Assembly: GCA_025765615.1 (NCBI GenBank)
Contig: JAIVFJ010000199.1
Span: 1-64,000 of the forward strand
Reading direction: 5' to 3'
Length of the DNA stretch: 64,000 nucleotides
DNA from: Zopfochytrium polystomum
Lineage: Eukaryota; Chytridiomycota; Chytridiomycetes; Chytridiales; Chytridiaceae
In this document: positions 48,201 to 60,359 of the stretch, in pieces
How positions within the stretch are numbered: position 1 is the first letter of the stretch
Layout of the letters: each line of letters opens with the position of its first letter
Notes under the pieces: generated by a model
Database searches by the model: none
Seen by the model: only the letters and a program-made list of their open reading frames with translations
Told to the model about the DNA's origin: nothing
Made by a program: the position numbers and the translations under genes

Positions 48201-51200
48201 CCATCTGCGGCCGATACGAAAGCATTATACACTCAAATTTGAGTCTGACGGCTCTCTTGACCAAGCTTCAAGTGGAGCTCGGCCAAGAAGAAAATGTGCA
48301 AGCTTCTCAACTTCTTGAAGAAGGCTACAAGTTTTCTCTCCTCTTCAGGGTGCCCATCATCGCGAACCCTTTTCAGCTGTACAAGAGCGCGATGGCCGCG
48401 TGTCCAAAGAAAAGCGCATTCTTCCGCGTCTACGGCCACACAACGGAGGCGGTGGCGTGCGCGAAACTTGAGTACATGGCCGGCTTGAAGGACAAGTGGT
48501 CTCCAGCTGTTGCAACGCTCGAAGGGCATAGACGAGGCATCAATTCACTCGAGGTCTCGCGGGACTCCCGCAGGCTGCTGACACGTGGAAACGACAAGAC
48601 CGTTCGCCTTTGGGAGACTGAAACCGGTGCGCTCCAGTTCGCTGTGGTCGTTTTGCTGGTTGGATCGTTTCATTGTCGCTTCTAACCAATGCATTGAAGG
48701 GCGCGAGCTGCACGTTCTGGCGCCCTTCAGCAGTTGGGTAGGAGCCGCCGTGTTTTCACCGAACGGGAAACGAGTCGCGGTTGGCTCTGTCGAGATTTCG
48801 ATATGGGACGCCATGAGTGGTAAGCCCGTCTGTTATTATTTTGCGGAGTGCAAACTAATTGTCCGTCGAGGTCGCCAACTGCTGCTCCTTCACGGGCACA
48901 AGGGTCAAATTCGTTGCCTCGAGTACTCCGCTGACGGAAGCTTTTTACTTTCGGGGTGCGAAGGCAGTAGCGTCCGTCTGTGGGCCGCAGGAACAGGTCA
49001 GGTTCAAAAGTCAAACCAATTTTGAATGTGCTTCCAACGCGAGTTTCCAGGTGAACCGATCCATGTTATGGAGGGGCATTCCGGATTTATAAGGTGCGCA
49101 AAGTTTGCGAAAGATCAGCAGCGCATCTTTTCCGCAGATGCGAACGGCCTCGTCATTGTCTGGGATGTCGCAACGGGTTAGTCCACGGTTTTGCTGATTT
49201 TTGAAACTTCTTTGTCGCACTTGCCCAAAAACTTCGACCGTAATGCAGTATTTTCCAATGTATATTTTTGCAGGATCGCTGCTTAAGAAGCTGGTGGGGC
49301 ACACAGGAGGCGTGCGCGCTCTGGACTTTTCAGGCGACGGCAAACTGTTGGCGACAGCCTCGACGGACCGAACTGTTCGCATTTGGAGCACAGAGACCTG
49401 TACGTAGCGCAACTCTCGCGCAATTGTAGCTTTTCATGTTGCATACCAACTTACCGGGCACCCTCAACGCAGATGCCACTTTGCTGGTCCTCGAGGGGCA
49501 TGCGGATGCCGTTCGAACGGTTCACTTTTCCTCGGACGGTGGGAGACTTGTTGCGGGAGACCAAACCGTGCGAGTCTGGGATACGACGAGTGGTAGGCCC
49601 TCTTCTTTTGCAATCCTGTCACGCTCTTTGCGGCCTGACTCCTGTTGGTTTCACAGGGCAATGTCTGTTCACCCAAGCGGACCACGTGGGCACTATATTT
49701 TGCGCGCTTTTCAGTCCGGACGGCAAACTGCTCGTGTCGGGAGGAAGCGACAGGAAAATTAGGGTGCTCAACGCAAAAACTGGTGAGGAACCTGATAAAT
49801 GGGTCCGAATGGATGTGAATTGAATGTTTACTTGAATCCAACAATCGCTGCAAACAGGCGCCTTGATTCGAATGATGACGGGTCACACTGGCGCGGTGAA
49901 CGACATGGCGTTCTTCCGGAGCGGCAGAAGCCTTGCGTCTGGTGCTGGCGACACTTCTGCTCGCATATGGAATCTTCAGGGTGAGGGGGGGGGGGACTTT
50001 TTCAGACACTTTTTCCCGCCGCTCTGTCCTTAACGCGCACGGGATTGGAAAAAAACAACCAAGGCATCGAAGAGGACGACGACTCGGATGATGAAAACGG
50101 TCTCCATGGCGCTCTGAAACACGTACGTGTATCGGAGGATGAAACTATTCTCGCAGGAGTCCTTGGGGGGGATGTGAAGCTTATCGATACTTCCACTGGT
50201 GAGCATCTCACGGCAAACCCAACCACCCGGCTCATTGAGGAACACGCTCTTACAGGACACCATCTGCGCACCTTGCATGACACTGATTTTGTCAAGATCC
50301 TGGCTTTTTCGCAGGATGGATCAATGTTGGCTGTTGGTCTTGCGAACGGCGTTGTGAAGCTATACATTCTTCCGTCCGGTGAGCTACTTCATTCAACTCC
50401 ATCAAAAAGAGCGCCGGTCGTTCCTCCTTTCCCCGTAATTCCCATTGTAACCGCGTTGTATCTGCAGGTGAGCCGATAGCCGCACTATCTGGCCACGAAG
50501 CGGAGATAATATCTGCCCAGTTTTCGAGAAACGGACAGCAGCTTGCGTCGGGAGACGGTTCAGGCAAAGCGTGTCTTTGGGACTTGGAAACGAGTGAGGG
50601 CTCCCTCCGCTTTGTTTTGACCTTTTCCCCTCATCCTTTCACGCCAACAATTCTAAAACCGAACGGGCGAAAGGGAATGTAGTCTGGACACTCCCGCACT
50701 CCAGGACCGTCACGTCGGTAGATTTCAACGCCGACGGGACCAAGCTGGCGTGCAGCTGCTTTGGGAACGAGCTTCGCGTTTGGAACACGCAGACGGGTCA
50801 GTTCTCGTTTGATTGTGACGTGACACCTGATGAAATGAGGCGAACTACGGGCACCAAAAACAACAAAACACAAACAAAACAAAACCAAAAAAAAAAAAAA
50901 CGAACGCAGGACAAGAGCTCCACTCGTTGACACCGAACGCGCCAAAGTACGCCATCTTTTCCGCGGACGGGGCGTGGATGGCTTGCATCTCGTTCGGCTC
51001 CGGGCACCGGGTGTACAACGTGGAGACGGGCGATTTTTTGCGAAATCCCGCAGGGTTCCCTCGCGACGTGTCGTCGATGGAGTTTGTCGGCGACGGCAAG
51101 CTGCTCATTCGTGACACCAAGGGCCGCTCGTTTCATTGGGACTTTGGATCGGGTGAGCCACCCTCGTCCTTTCTTTTTCTTTTTCTTTTTTTTTTTTTTT

Positions 51201-51217
51201 TGTGGGCCTTGTTCAAC

Positions 51218-51248
<31 letters not shown>

Positions 51249-51526
51249 GGTGTTGACAGGAGCCGCCTTTGCACCCACACCCAACCGCCAAAACAACAAC
51301 AACGCCAGGAGCGAGCGCGGTGCGCGAGACGGACGAACGACGGCTGCGGGCGTGGATGGAGGACGACTGGCTGGCGGTGGCGGGGCCGGGCGGCCTGAAC
51401 GAGCGCATTTGGACGCCGCGGGACGTGAGGGGGCATCGGGTCCTGTGCTGCAGGGACGTTGTCTTTCTGTTTGGGCGCGGGTTTGCGATGCTTCGCGTGG
51501 TGGGACAAACAAGGGATGAGGGATAA
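44942..51526 (+). CDS. TIR-NACHT-WD40 NLR-like STAND protein, 1678 residues, 20 exons
   Basis: Exons: 44942-45217, 45360-45422, 45508-45920, 45986-46214, 46268-46530, 46619-47921, 47972-48626, 48700-48819, 48871-48996, 49051-49176, 49274-49399, 49473-49592, 49657-49782, 49858-49980, 50064-50198, 50256-50378, 50468-50593, 50674-50796, 50910-51152, 51309-51526; all junctions keep the frame. Residues 1-92 and about 117-205 look like two beta-grasp (ubiquitin-like) modules. A TIR domain starts HEFFFSHRQVSEAGLIEGLYNAL (246 on) with LSSSRFAALFISE and DNVLLEWELAL, Glu327 or Glu329 being the candidate NADase glutamate. NACHT: Walker A GPAGVGKS (488-495), Walker B LLIVVDALDE (588-597). From about residue 1030, 13-14 WD40 blades follow, for example LVGHTGGVRALDFSGDGKLLA. 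The tail MEDDWLAVAGPGGLNERIW matches fungal NACHT-WD40 ends. Expected role: ATP-driven oligomerising sensor with TIR signalling; ligand unknown. Confidence 0.9.
45231..45292. repeat. (GA)n-(GT)n microsatellite in intron 1 of the NLR gene
   Basis: About 35 bp of GA followed by about 20 bp of GT, wholly inside the first intron. Confidence 0.85.
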
Positions 51527-52678
51527 GAGGGCGAGAGAGTTTTCGCAATGCATTGCCACACACACGTAAAGAGTTGGTGCACAGCAGCACCAATAGTGAA
51601 CGCGCGCTGCTCCGCACCACGTCCGACAGAGGCAAGGTTCGCAGTTTTTGACGGGACACGGTCCGGGCCGTCGGGCCAATGGAGGCGCCGCGCCCAGCTG
51701 GGAGCCTTTCTTTTTTTTTGGGGGGGGGGTCTTTTTTGTGCAGAATTGGGTAAACGTGACTGGCACGTGAGGGCATTGGTGGGTGGCGCAAATATGAGGA
51801 CTTCGGCCCGGAAACGGTTTGAGTGATGTCATGCGGGGGGCCCTTCCTCGTAAATGACTGACTGGTCTCCTGACCGACCCCGACTGTGTGTCTCGGCCAC
51901 TCGTCTGTCTGTATCTCCCAAGCAAGCCAACCCTCTCTCCCGTCATGCAACGAGTGACGTGTTGAGGTCACGCTCTTGCCTTGTTTGGGTCGTGTGTGGG
52001 TTCCCACTCTCGCAAACACCAATCACTTGAAAGGGGGAGGGAAGAGAAAAATGTCTCGTTTCGGGCATAGGGGCAGGAAACACTGGAATTACAGACAGGG
52101 GGAGAAAGGGCGTCCGACAGAGACGCAGACAAACGGTTTGGTGAGTGTGTTTTTGTGAAAGGGCGAGAGAGAGAGAGAGGGAGAGAGAGACAGAGCAAGA
52201 GAGAGAGAGAGAGAGAGAAGGGCCAAGCGTCCCATTGAAATTTGTTCGGGCGAAGCGGGGGAAAAAGAGGCCGCGACAAGGCGCCTTGTGAGGGGGGAGT
52301 TGGTTGGGGATTGGGACAGATTGGGGCAGGCATATCATATTCGCTGGAAACGAAAGAACAAACAGAGAAAGACAAGGGCCCGAAACGAGACAGAGGTGGA
52401 GGAATTGGAAGAAAAAAAAAAAAGAAAAGGAAGCTCAGACAGAAAAAAAAGAAAAAAAAAAAGAAAAAAGGAGAAGACGCGGGCCGGCACCGCAGCAACA
52501 GCAGCAGCAGCCAGCGCAGTAGCATAGCAGAATTGCTGGCAGAGCAGCCCGCGCACCAGCACCTTGAGTCGGCCGCCTTCACTACCTGCACTTTGGCGAA
52601 GGAGCGGCAAACCACAGCATCGCTGAAGCTTTAAGCAGATCGACGGAACTGCACGGAATTTGACGGCGAACAGACGCC
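51527..52678. other. intergenic region upstream of the DUF3712 gene
   Basis: No exon seen. A T/G homopolymer junction lies near 51711-51729, GA tracts at 52165-52220, and an A/G-rich purine block at 52410-52475 that would form the leader region of the next gene. Confidence 0.55.
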
Positions 52679-55152
52679 ATGCCACCCTCTCCAGATGCCA
52701 TTGAGCGAACCGCCGACGGGGGTCGGTCCGACGCCGATAAGGAGGAAAGGCAGGGGCTGATGCCTTTCAAGGTCATCCCCGAGCGACGAATCTGCGGCAT
52801 CACCATCAACCGCCGCAGAAAGATCTGCCTCTTTGTGTGCTGCGGTATTATCCTCCTGGCCATTGCCATTGGGATTCCCCTCGTCATCTTCGTCATCGGC
52901 CCCAAGATTGCGCAGGGCGCCCTCAACACTGCAAACCTCTCGTTGAATTCTGCCAGCATCACCGGCGCCACAAACACTTCATTCATCCTTGCATCTTCGG
53001 GCTCCGTCACAAACGCTGGGTTCCTTGATGCAACGGTGAAGTTTGATGGCCCAGTGAACGTTTACTGGACTGGTAGACCCGACGGCCAGGATATTGCACT
53101 GGGCAACCTTAACCTGCCCGACATCTCTGTGGGCGGCTCTATTCCCAAGAGCGCTTCAATCTCTTTCGACAACACCGTTTTCACCATTTCCGACCCTGCT
53201 GCCATGGGAACCTTTTCGCAGTCTCTCGTGTCGAGCGACACTTTCACGTGGAAGCTGTCTGGGGCAGTGAAGGCTGTTGCTTTTGGACTTACTTTCAGCG
53301 GGCTTAGTTTCTCGAAGGATGTTGTCTTGACCGGTAGGAATTCGTCTGTAATTTTGCAAGTTGATAAAACTTACCCCCTTTCTCTTCGGGCCTCCAGCGT
53401 TCGGTGGTCTCAAAAATGTTTCGATTACGAGCTTCGACTTGCCCAGCAGCGATCCCACGACTGGCATTGTGCTGAAAACTACGACGCTGCTCGGGAACCC
53501 GTCTACAATCAGCATTGACCTCGGTCAATTGTTCTTCGACGCATTCTTTGACGGCAAACAAATCGGTTCACTGTCGACGAATGCCAGTACTTCCCTGAAG
53601 CCCGGCGCAAACTACCTGAACTTGAATGGTGCACTGCTTCCCATCGACTCCAAGGACACAACCACTCTGTCCAAGTTGTTCACTCTGTTCGTCGGCGGCC
53701 AGTCATCTCCGCTTTCAGTTGTCAGCACCAACGTTATTGGCCAAAACGGCCCGGTTTCTTGGTTGCAGAAGGGTCTTATCGGCACCACCTTGAACGTCAC
53801 GCTGAACGCGCCGCAGAGCCAAAAACTTGTCTCCAACCTTCAGGTAACTCAAACCCTACTCGCTCAAACTTGACGTTGTTGGACTTTGCTGAACAAATTA
53901 TCCTCTTCAGATTCCGAGCTTGAGTGTTGCTTTTAACCCAAGTGACGCCACTGGCGGTACAATCGCTACCGACGCGCAAGTGAATGCCAAGTTCACCTCT
54001 CCATTCGCCTTCCCTCTTTCGATTGTCCAGGCTTCGCAAAACCTGAACTTCGTCGACCCTACCACCAACACGGCTTTCGCTAGCTTGGTCGTTCCATTCA
54101 CGGCGGCTACCTCCGACCAGGCGGCACAAAAGCTGTCCACTTCGTTCACCGGGGCGTCTCTGACTGTCATTCCGGGACAAGAAACGCTCTTCTCCAACTT
54201 CTTCAAGTCATTGACACTCGGTTCCTCGTACTCTGCTGGAATCAAAGGATCTGTCTCCGCGATTGCAAACACGGCAGCCGGACAGGTTACCATCTCGAAT
54301 GTCAGCCTTGTTGACTCTGTCAGCTTGAGCGGTTTCCAAGGTCTGAACCAAGTCAGCATCAGCAGCGTGACGGTTGCGTCTGGAAGCGCGTCTGGAATCG
54401 GTCTGCAGATCGCCACCGTCATCAACAACCCCTCAACCATCTCGCTGAACATTAATGCAGACGTAACCTTGAGCCTTCTCTTCAATGGAAAGCAGCTCGG
54501 AACTGTGGTGCTCCCGAAGCTGTCGTTGAAACCTGGGTCGAACACGATCCAAGCTCAGTCCACCTTCGCACCGCAAGGGGCGGATGCCGTCGCTGCCGGT
54601 CGCACCCTGCTGAGCAACTTTGTCGCAGGCACGGGTGCCAACCAGGGTGTCACGATCGTTGGCTCAACGTCGTCCGTACCGTACAAGCTGCTCCAACCCA
54701 CGTTCGACGGTCTGACGATCAGCGCGAACCTGCCGGGGCTCACGTCGCCGCTTATTTCAAAGACCACGATCGCCGTCTCGATCGCGACGCTGACGACCGC
54801 GTTCGGCACCGGAAAGGCTAACCTGTTCCTCAACAACCCATTCCAGGTGCCCTTTGCCGTCACCCACCTTACCGCGACGTTCACGTACCAGGGCGCCGCC
54901 CTCGGCACCGTCGACCAGGACTTTGCCGCGAGCCCGCTGTCGGTCCCCGCCAGCTCCACGGCGTTCCAGGTCGGCCCCGTGACCGCCCAGCTGACGCTCG
55001 GCATCGCCGCGATCAAGCTGGTGCTCAGCGCCATCAGCAACGGCGGCGCCGCGCAGATCGATATCACGTCAACAATCACCGCCAGCGTGGGCGGATACGC
55101 AACCACGCTGGACTACAACCAGAACGGAGTGACGACCATGTTTTCAAACTGA
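52679..55152 (+). CDS. DUF3712-family, membrane-anchored protein, 780 residues
   Basis: Exons 52679..53333, 53398..53843 and 53911..55152 (introns 64 and 67 bp, phases 1 and 0). A basic cytosolic N-terminus (NRRRKICLF) precedes one transmembrane helix (about residues 48-72, IILLAIAIGIPLVIFVIG), giving type II topology. The rest is beta-rich with recurring units NNPSTISLNINADV, GNPSTISIDLGQLF, NNPFQVPFAVTHL and NVSLNSA-type strands, the LEA2/AsmA-like pattern of fungal DUF3712 proteins; at least three tandem copies are visible. Codon use is strongly biased to C/G third positions, suggesting good expression. Fungal relatives include vacuolar-membrane proteins; a lumenal lipid- or membrane-contact role is only inference. 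The purine-rich leader and preceding spacer contain no competing ATG frame of note. Confidence 0.82.
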
Positions 55153-55983
55153 TCTATGATTCCCACTACCCAACAGCCACTCCCCCCCCGCCTTTAAGCT
55201 CATTACCCTCCCTCGTAATTCCTTTCCTCCATTCCTTTTTTTGATCCCCACACTGTCCTATTCGGTTCTCGAACCCCTCCTTTTTTTTCTCCCGCCCTTT
55301 TCTACCTTTTCTCTAGTCGTTCTAAAGTTGATTATGGCCTAGAGCCGTGTGGACTATGCCTTTGCGAAGCCGGGGCAACTCCCGCTTTCTATAGTTATCT
55401 TTCTTGTCGTCCCTTGCTCGCCACGGCCAGCCGGAGTGGTTCTTCTATTTCGCCTCCCACCCCCCAACCACCCCTGTCCTGTCCTTCGCAGATCAGAAAA
55501 TTTTACAGTCTTCTTCCTTTCCCCAACCTTTTCTCTTCTCTGTGTAACAGTTGATTTTGGTTAGGATGCTGGGGTTGATTAGTCCAATCCGTTCGTGTCT
55601 CTGCCGTAGGAAGGGGGTCTACCTTTCTCGAGCTCCAACCCGCATTCCCCAACCTTTTTTTTTTTGTTTGTGTGTAAAGGTGCTCACGTCGTTGCTGTTG
55701 AGAGTGGTCGGGGGAAAGGTTCCAGCGAGGGAGGAAACAATGAAACATCTCCTTGCCTTACTTTCTTGTTCACAAAAGGAGGTCGAAGATTGAAGGAGGA
55801 AGAGACCCCAAGAAGGCAACCAACAAAAAAACCAGGAAGGGTCAAGGACAGAAGAGGAGGACGCAGAAAAAAGAGGGAGCGTTTTACGCGCGGGGAGGAG
55901 GAAAGAAATGGGAAAAACAATGAGGAGAAGAAAAACGAAAAAAAAAGAACGAAAAAAAAAAAAAAGAACCCGGTCTGCTTCGC
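55153..55983. other. convergent 3' spacer
   Basis: T-rich downstream of the DUF3712 gene, A-rich downstream of the opposing ligase gene. No exon seen. Confidence 0.6.
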
Positions 55984-58378
55984 TCAGTTTATCTTCTTCC
56001 CCTTGACGTCCTTGCCAGCCCTCTTCCACTCCATGTCTCTGACAACGTACTTTTGTACCTTGCCCGTGCTCGTCTTTGGCAGCTCGTCGACAATCTCGAG
56101 GCGCGCCGGCATCTTGAAGCCGGCCAGCTGGGCTCGGAGGTGCTTGGTCAGGTCGCTTTTGACGGCTTCCATCGCCGGCGTGTTGGGCGCCACGCGCGTC
56201 TTCAGGGTGAGGTACGCCACGGGGCGTTCGCCCCAGGTCGCGTCGGGCGTCGAGACGACGCACGCCTCGAGAACCAACGGGTGCGCCGTCACCGCGTTTT
56301 CGACTTCGATGGTGGATATGTTTTCGCCGCCTGGATGTTTGTCGCGGAACGACGGTTAACACGGTTGCCGTTTCGCCGAGAGAAGAGCGCACTTTGGCCG
56401 TCGCCATGCCGGCGCAAACACCCATTTTGAGACGAAACGCGCCCACGCGCGCACACACACACACACACGCACCAGAAATGATAATGTCCTTCATTCGATC
56501 GCGGAGCTCGACGTAGCCGTCCGCGTGCCGGACGCCAAGGTCCCCGGTGTGAAACACGCCTCCCTGGAACGCCTTGGCGGTGGCCTCGGGGTCGTCCAGG
56601 TAGCCAGCCATGACCAAGTTCCCTGAGAAGACGACCTCGCCCATCGTGTTGCCGTCCATCGGCACGTCCTTGCCGGTGGCGGGGTCGATGACGCGAACTT
56701 CGTCGGCGGTGGGGAAGCCGTGGCCCTGGCGGGAGAGGAACTGCGCTTGCTCGTGAACGGGGAGGGACTTCCACTCGGTCTGCCAGGCGCAGACGGCCGA
56801 GGGCCCGTAGGTCTCGGTGAGGCCGTACACGTGGACGGGGAGGATGTTGAGGGCCATCATGGCCTCCAGGAGCGTCGGGCTTGGCGGGGCGGCAGCGACC
56901 ATTGTCTTGACTTGGTGCGGGAGGCGCTTCGCGGAGGGGTGGTTCACGATGAAGGTTTGGACGGTGGGCGCTGCGCAGAAGTGGGTGATGCCGTGGGCGT
57001 TGAACAGGCGCCAGATTTCGGCGTAGTCGATCTTGCGCAGTAGGACATGGGCGGCGCCGGCTGCGGTTACGGCCCACGGGAAGCACCATCCAGACGCGTG
57101 GAACATGGGAAGCGTCCACAGATACTTGGAATCCGAGTTCATTCCAATCTCGATCAGCTCAGACAGAGCATTCAGGTACGCACCGCTTTACGAAAGAGAA
57201 ATGCGGGGATGAGAACACGTCAGCACCCTTTGGGGGGAAAGAAAAAAAAATTTCCATGTCCGGGCAGGAAACTCACCGGTAATGGTACATGACTCCTTTA
57301 GGTCTTCCGGTGGTTCCCGACGTGAAGTTGACAGCAATGATATCATCCTCTGCCTTCAACTTCGGGAAGGCATCGAACGGCAGCTCGGCTTTCCCGGCAG
57401 TTACCAAAAATCGTTCGTATCGATCTTTCTCGGGCTGTTCCGGGTGGTCGTCCACCACGAGGACCGAAGAGAGCGACGGGATCGAATCGGCTTTGACCGG
57501 AACGATTCCCGTGGGAGACGTCGCATTCGCGGATACAGGGACAGTCGGAATCAGAGGTAGCAGTTCCCGGTCCACAATGAGGATGTTGGCCTTGGACTTT
57601 TGGAGGATGTATTGAACCTGGTTGGTGAAGTGACCGAGGATGAGTCAGCACAATGCAAGTAAGTGTCCACAGAGGCGTTGCGTGAAGACGAGAAAGGTTC
57701 TGACTCAAAATCTCAAAATCCATTGGGACGCGTGAGAAGTATCAGCAGCGCGCGGCGGTGGTGGCTCATTGTCGCGAAGAATGGACCATCCCGTCACAGA
57801 AGCAGCACTCGTTCAAAACTAACCTCATCCGCGTTCAGCCTCGTGTTGATAGCCACCATGACAGCTCCGACAAGTGGAAGACCGAAGAAGGCATCGAGCA
57901 TGGCGGGAGTATTGAACAAGAGCACTGCGACGACGCATCGTCCACCTAAGGTTGAGTTGCCAGGGCATCCTTTCAAAGCTGTCTGAAGGCCAGTGGCGAG
58001 GCGACGCGAGCGGGAGGCGAGAGAGCCGTAAGAGATCGAAAGAGAGTTGTATAGAGCAGCCGGCTTGTTGGGGTAGAGAAGTGCAGTGCGGCGAAGGAAC
58101 GAAAGGGGGTTCAGTTCCGTTCGGTAAGGTATGACTGTGGTGGCCGAGGGAGACGAAGTTGTTGAGGCGGCAACGTACGGCACGTTGACAGGTCCGGGGG
58201 CCGCCGCCATATGCGAGTTCACGAGGGCGATTCTGCGCACTGCAGCTGCGACTGTGGCCGCGGTGGTGGTGGTGGTGGTGGTGGTGGTCGTGGTCGTGTG
58301 GGCGGCAGTGGCGCCGCAGGCAGCGGCGGCGACCGGAGCGGCAGCGGGGGCGGCGGGGGCGGCAGCGTGCTGGTGCAT
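55984..58378 (-). CDS. AMP-forming acyl-CoA ligase (ANL superfamily), 651 residues
   Basis: Exons 57824..58378, 57277..57617, 56473..57185 and 55984..56330, all GT-AG and in phase. It activates a carboxylic acid with ATP and transfers it to CoA. Core motifs: FTSGTTGRPKGV (phosphate loop), LPMFHASGWCFPWAVTA (the FH..GW..PW region of the plant AAE / medium-chain group), YGLTETYGP, FHTGDLG, the hinge DRMKDIIISGGENIS and the C-terminal lysine motif KTSTGKVQKYVV. Together they indicate a complete enzyme. The N-terminus is an Ala-rich extension with a run of Thr codons (positions 28-39 of the protein, from a GTG-type trinucleotide repeat on the + strand), possibly an organellar presequence with repeat expansion; a second ATG at residue 57 (MAAAPG) may be the true start. 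No SKL-type signal at the end (GKKIN). Substrate chain length is not predictable. Confidence 0.92.
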
Positions 58379-58517
58379 CCTTTCTGACTTACTTTTTTTT
58401 TCCCTTTTTTTTCGTTTTTTTCAGTTTCCTTTATAGTCCTTGGGCGGAAATCTTCGGCGACCCCTACCTGGTCACATGATATCGAACGCGGAAAGAGACA
58501 AAAATAGAAAGAGTTGG

Positions 58518-58551
58518 CTGACAGACAGATCAACAGATAGACAGCAAGATC

Positions 58552-58597
<46 letters not shown>

Positions 58598-58668
58598 TAG
58601 ACAGACAGACAGATAGACAGACAGATAGACAGACAGACAGACGCACAGACAGACAGAGAGACATAGAC
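58518..58668. repeat. (CAGA)n microsatellite
   Basis: About 30 units of ACAG/ACAGATAG in the divergent promoter between the ligase and the bestrophin-like gene. Confidence 0.9.
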
Positions 58669-58704
58669 CCCAAACCAGAAGACGATCCCATTTGTTCATG
58701 TGGG

Positions 58705-60359
58705 ATGGTGCGGGCAGCGACGATATTGGCGCCCAGGTCTTCACCATCGATACGCCGCCGCCGGCGTCGCCGCCGACCCACCGATGATGACCGCTCTGAG
58801 GAGGAGGACCATCAAGGAGCGAGTACGCACCGCGAAGAAGGGGAAGAAGAAGAGCGTGAAGAATCTGGGAGCGACTCGAATGAACATTTCGACGATCAGG
58901 AAGAGAGATCCGCGCCTTCGGGACTATCAGGAGGTGGAGGAGGGCGCGCAAACAAGCATTCGCACGATAGCGAAAGTTGGCAGCACCAACCGCTTCGTCT
59001 GCCGTCATTCACAAGCAGCGAGGCTGTTTTCGACCCCGCGCTAAGGTAGGCGGACTTCTCAGAAGCAAGCACCCTCGTTTCGCCTCTGCTGGAAGTCTGT
59101 TTCAGCATAAGCAATTCGACTCAAGCTCCAACGCGTTCTAGAGCCCTCACCACCGCCTCGTACTTCCGCACTCTCATCTCGTCTTTGCGATTGCGGAATA
59201 CGGTCCTCCCGGAAATCGGTCCTCTTCTCGCCATAATCGCAGTCTATGCAATGTTCGTTGTCGCAATGTTCAAACTCACATCTTGGAATATTCCGGTTTT
59301 GGACGAAAGAGTCGTCTCCATGTTGGGAGGTCCAATTGCCATGCTCCTCGCTTTCCGTACGAATCGCGCCTTTGAGAGGTACCAGGCTGCGTCAAGGTTA
59401 TGGTCCAATCTTTCAGTCCAGGTATAATTATCACTGTTTCTGTCACGAAATGTCGAAGGCCTGAGCCAAACTCGTTCCCCAACAGATTCGGCATCTCGCT
59501 AGGCTGGTTTGGACCGGAATATCCTGCGGCACAGACGCTGAGGATCCAGACAGGGCAGGCACCCGTCGGCGACGCGAAGAGAAGAGGCAGGCGATGCGCA
59601 TTCTACTAGCCATCCCTGTTGCCACTCGAAATGCACTCCGGGGCGTCGATGCATCCCCCGCCAAAACACCTTTCGGACAATCTGATCCTCTTGTGCCCGA
59701 TGACGCCGAGAGCACTGGCGCCAAAGAACCAAGCTCAACACATTTTCGGAAACGAACAGGGCCATCTGTTTACGAAACAATCAACCACCCTCCCTCACAT
59801 CCTCTGGACCTTCTCCACCGCCTGCGCCGGTATCTCCGACGTAGGCGCCATTCTCCACCACTTCTAGTTCCGCCAACGGCTTCAGCTAACTTTGGGCGTC
59901 TGAGCTCGTCCTCTTCCACATCTTCGGCGGTGCCCGCACTCGACGCAGAAGACTATACAGCCATGACCGCGGCCCTTACGTCTGCCGTAGACTCTTTATC
60001 TCAGTTTGACCAAATTCTTTGTTTCCCCGTCCCACGGGCCTTTGATATCCACATGAAGCAAATTCTAGCAGTTTATTTCGGCATTCTACCGTTGGCTGTT
60101 GCAAAGGGTATGGGATGGGCGGCTGTTCCGGTCTGCCTTATCATGGCTGTCGCTTTTTTTGGAACCGATGCAATAGGTCCGTGCGAAACGCGCGCTCCCT
60201 CTTCGGCTGTGTGGATTTCTCCTGGTTTAACCATTCTTGGCAGGGGCCGAGCTCTCCGAGCCATTTAAGAGTGAGCAGAAAGGTCTCCCGCTTGACTACT
60301 TTTGCGACAAGCTGAGGGACGAGATTGAGCACATCATGTACGACTTTGGTCGTCGATGA
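58705..60359 (+). CDS. bestrophin / UPF0187-type anion channel, 487 residues
   Basis: Exons 58705..59045, 59106..59421, 59486..60176 and 60244..60359, all phase-consistent. The first exon gives a hydrophilic Arg/Glu/Ser-rich extension of about 110 residues. The channel core follows: an amphipathic start (FRTLISSLRLRNTVLPEIGPLL), helix LAIIAVYAMFVVAMF, then LLAFRTNRAFERYQAASRLW, the family signature (FR.N..Y.R...A...W). After a variable cytosolic stretch of about 100 residues come FPVPRAFDIHMKQILAVYFGILPLA and VPVCLIMAVAFFGTDAIGAELSEPF, with the closing LPLDYFCDKLRDEIEHIM equivalent to the PFG-NDLPLD region. Fungal members reside in plasma or organellar membranes and pass chloride-like anions. 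A donor reading GTCCGT in the last intron is non-optimal but keeps the frame. Confidence 0.85.

Noticed and set aside
51202..51519. Alternative reading of the last NLR exon (Gly/Arg-rich frame after GACAG at 51260)
   Set aside because: The other acceptor at 51308 yields MEDDWLAVAGPGG..., matching the usual C-terminus of NACHT-WD40 proteins.
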